Shown here: piece by piece, positions 8,501 to 11,550 of the stretch
Position numbering within the stretch: position 1 is the stretch's first letter
Layout: each line of letters begins with the position of its first letter
NCBI GenBank assembly: GCA_003573635.1
Contig: QUTJ01031411.1
Coordinates: forward strand, 1 to 11,550
Length of the DNA stretch: 11,550 nt
Origin: Goniomonas avonlea
Taxonomy: Eukaryota; Cryptophyceae; Goniomonadida; Goniomonadaceae
Reading direction: 5' to 3'
Notes under the pieces: generated by a model
What the model saw: only the letters and a program-made list of their open reading frames with translations
Database searches by the model: none
What the model was told of the DNA's origin: nothing
Made by a program: the position numbers and the translations under genes

Positions 8501-9524
8501 CTCGGGAAACTGGAAAACTTACGCCTTTTTCGCGGAGAGTGCAACATCGTCTCCTGCCTTCTCGTCCTTGGCACTCTCATCTTCAGCGTCAGCCACCTCA
8601 GGGTCAGCCACCTCAGGCTCAGCAGGGGCAATTGGGATGTCCATTGTGATTCGTTGTTGCCGCTCGTGTTCTTGGGCCTGTGATTACAATTTTAGCTTCG
8701 AGAAGAAACTGGCAGCAGTAATCGCACCTGAAGTGAGGCAAAGGAGGGTTCACGGAACGTTGGTGGGAGTTCTGCACCATCTGGTGTCATGCCTGCAACT
8801 CGCAATGACGAGCGTCGAGGTAGTGGGCTGGCCCTCCGTTTGCGAGTGGCCGGCAGGCCTCGGACAACTTCACGCGGCTGGGGTGTGACAGATGGGAGGA
8901 CTGGAATTTCGAGCGACCGCATGACCTGAAAACGAGATAAGCCACAAATCCAGAGTCTGGCAGGAAGCTAACAACGCTGACCTCCAAGTTCCGTCTGATA
9001 TTTGCAGCTCGTTGCTCTTCGTACGTCAGCGTTGGTGTGGGTTGGGGAGAGGGCTCGGCAACTGACACGGTCAGTCACTGGAAGATCAAAGTCTTGCGGA
9101 ATTAAAACAATTCTATTTGACCCTGTGTACCTTGTGGAGGGTCCGATTCTGTTCGCTGGCGCTTATGCTGGGGTGTCAGAGCTGGCACGGAGTCGGGTTG
9201 TGCGCCTGATGCGGCCGACGCGTCCAGTGCCTCGGACAGTGCCTTCTGGAACCCACGGGCCTTCTTCCCACGGTTTGCAGGCAAATGAGACAAGAAATTC
9301 TGAAGCCCCGACTTCGCGACAAAGGCATAGTCGTGAGTTCCGAAGAACTCAACGAGAACCCGACCAGGATTCTGTTTCGCCTCCCGCTTCTGGGCATCGG
9401 TGGCGGGGTCCACAACACAAGCAGGCCACGCCGAGAATCCTGGCAATTTGGCCCACACGTGTTCACCGTTCTTGAAGTCGCATTTCTCAGGGGTCGGGCG
9501 CGCGCTAAGGGATTCCGAAGCCAT
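5594..9524 (-). CDS. PWWP domain fused to WDR76/CMR1-type WD40 protein
   Basis: Thirteen exons join in phase to about 637 aa: 9524-9131, 9061-8982, 8925-8728, 8677-8523, 8477-8351, 8190-8056, 7846-7779, 7435-7348, 7198-7086, 6845-6726, 6550-6412, 6014-5808 and 5683-5594. Residues 18-100 are a PWWP domain (GEHVWAKLPGFSAWP, with SAWP in place of PWWP, then VLVEFFGTHDYAFV), a fold that binds methylated histone tails and DNA. Then come the WDR76/CMR1 hallmarks: YEEQRAANIRRNLE from 145, MRSLEIP at 160, RRSSLRVAGMTPDG near 195-208 and an acidic linker. The beta-propeller starts at VTPDRIFSMALHPG (319), with AGDKSGHIGLFDP, SSSYDGTISVLD, SGHADGTFGIVDPRT, TARVWDLRK (485-493), TTSLDNTVRI and HNNTTGRWLTKFKAVWEP, and ends VAGGNSSGKVFIWR. 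The WDLR at 489-492 fits the WDxR motif used to bind DDB1-CUL4. The family acts at damaged or replicating chromatin. The WDR76 start has no in-frame ATG (a TGA lies 9 nt upstream of GTG 9068), so the PWWP exon must supply it. Exon 9 could instead start at 7186. Introns grow from 45-69 nt at the 5' end to 124-397 nt in the 3' half. Confidence 0.9.
5711..5760. repeat. ACAGG/AGGAC pentamer tandem repeat
   Basis: About ten imperfect copies of the pentamer AGGAC lie in the last intron (5684-5807) of the PWWP-WDR76 gene. On the transcript strand it reads as GTCCT units, a pyrimidine-rich tract upstream of the acceptor. Confidence 0.9.
6280..6396. repeat. GA/GGA-rich low-complexity tract in intron
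   Basis: Irregular GGAGAGGAG and GGGGAGG words on the plus strand, giving a C/T-rich tract on the transcript strand. It lies in the largest intron (6015-6411) of the PWWP-WDR76 gene. Confidence 0.8.
6673..6695. repeat. 23-nt poly(G)/poly(C) homopolymer
   Basis: Twenty-three uninterrupted G residues on the plus strand (C on the transcript strand), close after the donor of the 175-nt intron 6551-6725 of the PWWP-WDR76 gene. The length is likely to vary between copies and sequencing runs. Confidence 0.95.
7538..7610. repeat. GA-rich tract in intron
   Basis: Interrupted GAGA and GAGAGAGAG runs on the plus strand within the 343-nt intron 7436-7778 of the PWWP-WDR76 gene. On the transcript strand it is a CT-rich stretch. 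A shorter similar run lies near 7710-7740. Confidence 0.8.
8588..8617. repeat. 15-bp coding tandem duplication
   Basis: GTCAGCCACCTCAGG occurs twice head to tail (8588-8602 and 8603-8617). On the minus strand it encodes a repeated PEVAD pentapeptide in the acidic linker of the PWWP-WDR76 protein. The unit is a multiple of three, so the frame is kept. Confidence 0.9.
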
Positions 9525-9715
9525 CGCTGCAAACTCGCGGGGACTGAGCCTACTGAGGCTGGCCCAACAACCCAAACCCGTTTACCTATGTACGGTAGAT
9601 TTTTTCTAGATTTACATACAGCGTGGGGCGCTCCAGCCTCCAGCCGCCGCCGCTCCTCATACACTCCCCATACAGAGAGTCGGTTGGTTGCCCTTCGTTG
9701 AACAAAGTGGCATCG
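9525..9715. promoter_or_regulatory. Divergent promoter region
   Basis: The start codons of the minus-strand PWWP-WDR76 gene (9524) and the plus-strand coiled-coil gene (9716) are separated by 191 bp and face away from each other. Both promoters and 5' untranslated regions must share it. I see a short T-rich stretch near 9599-9613 and a CCGCCGCC run near 9645, but no clear TATA box. Confidence 0.5.
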
Positions 9716-11028
9716 ATGCGAGGGAACAACGTTGTCAAACTACCGAATGCAGTGAGGCCTTACACTGCTCCATTTCCGGAGTCATTTGCATACGATAACG
9801 ATGATCCCGATGACCGTTTTGCTGGCAACGTGAGTGCATGTCTCTTGTGAGCTTTCCTGATGCTCTGCAGGTTGATTTGCCGAGCAAACTCGAAACTTAC
9901 CAAACCACTGCTCCAACGGTCTCCAGAGTCAGCAATTGGGTTCTTGAAGTATGGTTGTCACCGTTTATTGGCTACGTGTGCTGACCGATACCTTAGATGC
10001 CTCACCCGTCACCACAACAAAAACGAACCCCTGTTGTTCGAACTCGCGGGCCTCTAGGCAGAATGTCTCATGGGATAAGTCGGCCACACACAGCGCTGTC
10101 CAGAATGCTTCAACATGCAACATCGAGTGCAGAATATGTTGGTAGACCTCTTGGTCTTGCCGAGCTGCCCAAGCCCAGCACCGCCCCGGCGGGAGCGCGC
10201 CGACCGATTCGGGGACCGGTGGCACCCCACGCAAGCTCTTACATCAAACGCAGCAAGTCTGCACAGGGTCACAGGGCGCCACCCAAGCCATTTGACGTTT
10301 CGCGTGTCACACAAATTCATGATCGAGCAACTCCCACACCCGTCCCTGTTGAGGAATCAATATTTGCTCGAACCGAGGTCAATCTTGGAGACCAGTCAGC
10401 AGGTACTATCCTCCCAATCAATCGCATGAACTTGTTGTCTGAAAATTGCCCTACAGCTGCGTCAAAGCTAAAATCGTTAACGGCCGTAAAGGAGGAAGGT
10501 TTTTCCTCACAGGCGATTCCTTCAAACGCTTTCAGGTCAACCCCTGTTTTCGTTTCGAGGATTTGGGGGTGATGGACTACTTCAGGCACCTTTTTATTGT
10601 TGTCGTCAACTTGCACTATTGCATTTGATACGAGTCTCAGGTCCGACGCTCTCCGCATGGAGGTGGCGCTCAACGAGAAGCTTCGACTCGCAGTGGAACC
10701 GCAGAATCGCTTCAAGGTAGGTTTCCGTTCCGAGGAAACTTTCAGGTGCAGGCTGCCCGGTCGTTGCCAATTACTCGGAGTCAACCGTCCGCAACTTCTG
10801 ATGGCACACGCACACGTCCTGAAGAAGAGTCCACCCCGACACACCACACACCTCACGCGCACCCACGCGAACTTTGCACAAACTCCAGCAACAGGCACGC
10901 CACTGACCACTGATCAGGTGTTTGAAGAGACCTTCTCAGCAATCATTGCAAAGGACCAGACCTACGGGTATCTGCTGCAGCAAATTAAACAAGAGTATGA
11001 CTCCGAACGCGCGCCCCCTGACGAGAAC

Positions 11029-11033
<5 letters not shown>
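9716..11033 (+). CDS. Putative TSNAXIP1-N-like coiled-coil protein, 3' end unresolved
   Basis: Function tentative. Four exons are well supported and in phase: 9716-9829, 9871-9948, 9997-10535 and 10641-10716, with introns of 41, 48 and 105 nt. They give about 269 aa: a short N terminus, a long basic Pro/Ser/Arg-rich disordered region (about 65-240), and a charged segment, SDALRMEVALNEKLRLAVEP. A frame near 10890-11031 encodes TTDQVFEETFSAIIAKDQTY followed by GYLLQQIKQEYDSE. Its pattern (VFEETF..II..D..YG.LL..IK.EY) resembles the N-terminal domain of TSNAXIP1-type proteins, which are linked to cilia and sperm. How residue 269 connects to it is unclear. One option is a single intron 10717-10917, which keeps phase 0. 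Others are a 29-nt intron at 10717-10745 with a further splice, or readthrough in the same frame. After 11031 a simple-repeat intron probably begins, with possible exons near 11221-11330. The gene probably continues past the resolved part. Confidence 0.6.
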
Positions 11034-11065
<32 letters not shown>

Positions 11066-11220
11066 CTTGCGCTGACGCACCTAAGCCTTTTTGTTTTGTT
11101 CTGCTTCTTCTTCTTCTTCTTCTTTGTGTGTGTGTGTGTTGGCCCCTCCCTTCCTCTGTCAATTGCCCTCCCTCTTCCCCTCCCCCTCCCTTCTTTGCAT
11201 CCCCGCCTCCTTTCTGCCAT
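11034..11220. repeat. Simple-repeat-rich probable intron: (GT)n, (GA)n, (TTC)n, CCCT-rich
   Basis: Successive GT, GA, CTT and again GT runs are followed by a long C/T-rich tract ending in GCCATTAG at 11216-11223. A splice donor at the start and this acceptor-like end suggest an intron of the plus-strand gene, about 190 nt, much longer than that gene's earlier introns. The exact donor within the GT run cannot be fixed. Confidence 0.65.
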
Positions 11221-11550
11221 TAGGGTGGTTCTGCCAAACTGATTCCGAGGGGGGAAATCCGAGTACCAGGTTGACTAATCAGACCGAATTCTCATCAATT
11301 AGTTATTGGCGAGTCGAAGTTCCGAGTGATTTCCTTCGTCAATTCGACTCGCAATTTTTTTGGCGAGTATTGCAGATCCACCCCATGTCGTTTTGCACCG
11401 GCACCACGCCACCGCACTGGTGTGCTCGTGCCCCAGTGTGTGCTCGCTATGTGAGCGGGAGGTGTGAGCGGGAGGTGTGAGCGGGAGGTGTGAGCGGAGG
11501 TGATGTGAGGCGAGGCCCTTGCGCCACTGTGCGCGCGCGCGTGTGTTTAT
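11221..11550. other. Unresolved right edge, possible further exons
   Basis: After the acceptor-like ATTAG at 11219-11223 there is a short open stretch reading GGSAKLIPRGEIRVPG before a stop. A second frame from about 11271 reads LTNQTEFSSISYWRVE and on to about 11480. I cannot choose between them or fix their joins. Beyond 11450 lie the 13-bp repeat and a GC/GT alternating run at 11529-11546. Confidence 0.4.
11451..11501. repeat. 13-bp minisatellite, about four copies
   Basis: GTGAGCGGGAGGT is repeated head to tail three times exactly (11451-11489), with a fourth copy one base shorter (11490-11501). The unit begins like a splice donor (GTGAGC). Whether it is intronic cannot be told from this window. 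Confidence 0.92.

Noticed and set aside
8262-8888. 208-codon plus-strand open frame
   Set aside because: It is antisense to three well-supported WDR76 exons, whose splice phases and family motifs all fit the minus strand.
9102-9524. PWWP protein as a separate small gene ending at TAA 9102-9104
   Set aside because: The downstream WDR76 N-terminal block would then have no start codon. A good donor (CAAG|GTACAC at 9130) joins it in phase to that block.
10717-10745. 29-nt intron with GTAGGT donor and TTTCAG acceptor
   Set aside because: It is shorter than every firm intron in the window (minimum 38 nt) and shifts the frame away from the downstream conserved motif. I kept it only as an alternative.
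10317-10910. 197-codon minus-strand open frame
   Set aside because: It is antisense to exons of the plus-strand gene, which have consistent splice phases. No family motif is visible in the minus-strand reading.
1-11550. CRISPR array, insertion sequence, prophage or bacterial defence system
   Set aside because: The genes are spliced eukaryotic housekeeping-type genes. There are no spaced repeats of CRISPR type, transposase or terminal inverted repeats.

Overview
The window is nuclear DNA from a compact, intron-rich microbial eukaryote. Every resolved gene is split by GT-AG introns. Most introns are only 38-69 nt; the 3' half of one gene has longer introns (124-397 nt) full of simple-sequence tracts. 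I cannot name the lineage. A MORN protein and a protein resembling TSNAXIP1-type ciliary coiled-coil proteins suggest a flagellated protist, but that is inference. All exon joins were made by hand from splice sites, reading phase and family motifs, and no transcript data were available.

Layout: (1) 1-795 holds a GA microsatellite and a palindrome-rich stretch with three CACGTG boxes and no gene I can establish. (2) 796-2021, minus strand: a seven-exon DHHC protein S-acyltransferase of the ZDHHC2/15/20 type, about 307 aa. (3) 2022-2732: spacer holding a palindromic E-box upstream of the DHHC gene and the poly(A) signal of the next gene. (4) 2733-3830, minus strand: a five-exon gene for a 295-aa protein of unknown function with a mitochondrial-type presequence and two similar halves. 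(5) 3831-4048: a 218-bp divergent promoter. (6) 4049-5363, plus strand: a seven-exon MORN-repeat protein, about 288 aa, starting Met-Gly-Cys. (7) 5364-5593: a convergent 3' spacer. (8) 5594-9524, minus strand: a thirteen-exon gene joining an N-terminal PWWP domain to a WDR76/CMR1 WD40 protein, about 637 aa. (9) 9525-9715: a second short divergent promoter. (10) From 9716 to beyond the resolved part, plus strand: a gene with a long basic Pro/Ser-rich region followed by a segment like the TSNAXIP1 N-terminal domain. Its 3' end is not resolved, and the right edge is rich in simple repeats.

The most notable feature is the PWWP-WDR76 architecture. The conserved start of the WDR76 family has no in-frame ATG of its own, and it joins in phase to the PWWP exon. 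This predicts one protein linking a histone-methyl/DNA reader to a DDB1-CUL4-type WD40 damage-response factor. The second is the 295-aa two-repeat protein, in which His and the tetrapeptide LNFR recur in both halves. The genes do not form an operon or an evident pathway. One speculative link is that the MORN protein carries an N-terminal acylation signal and lies near a palmitoyltransferase gene.
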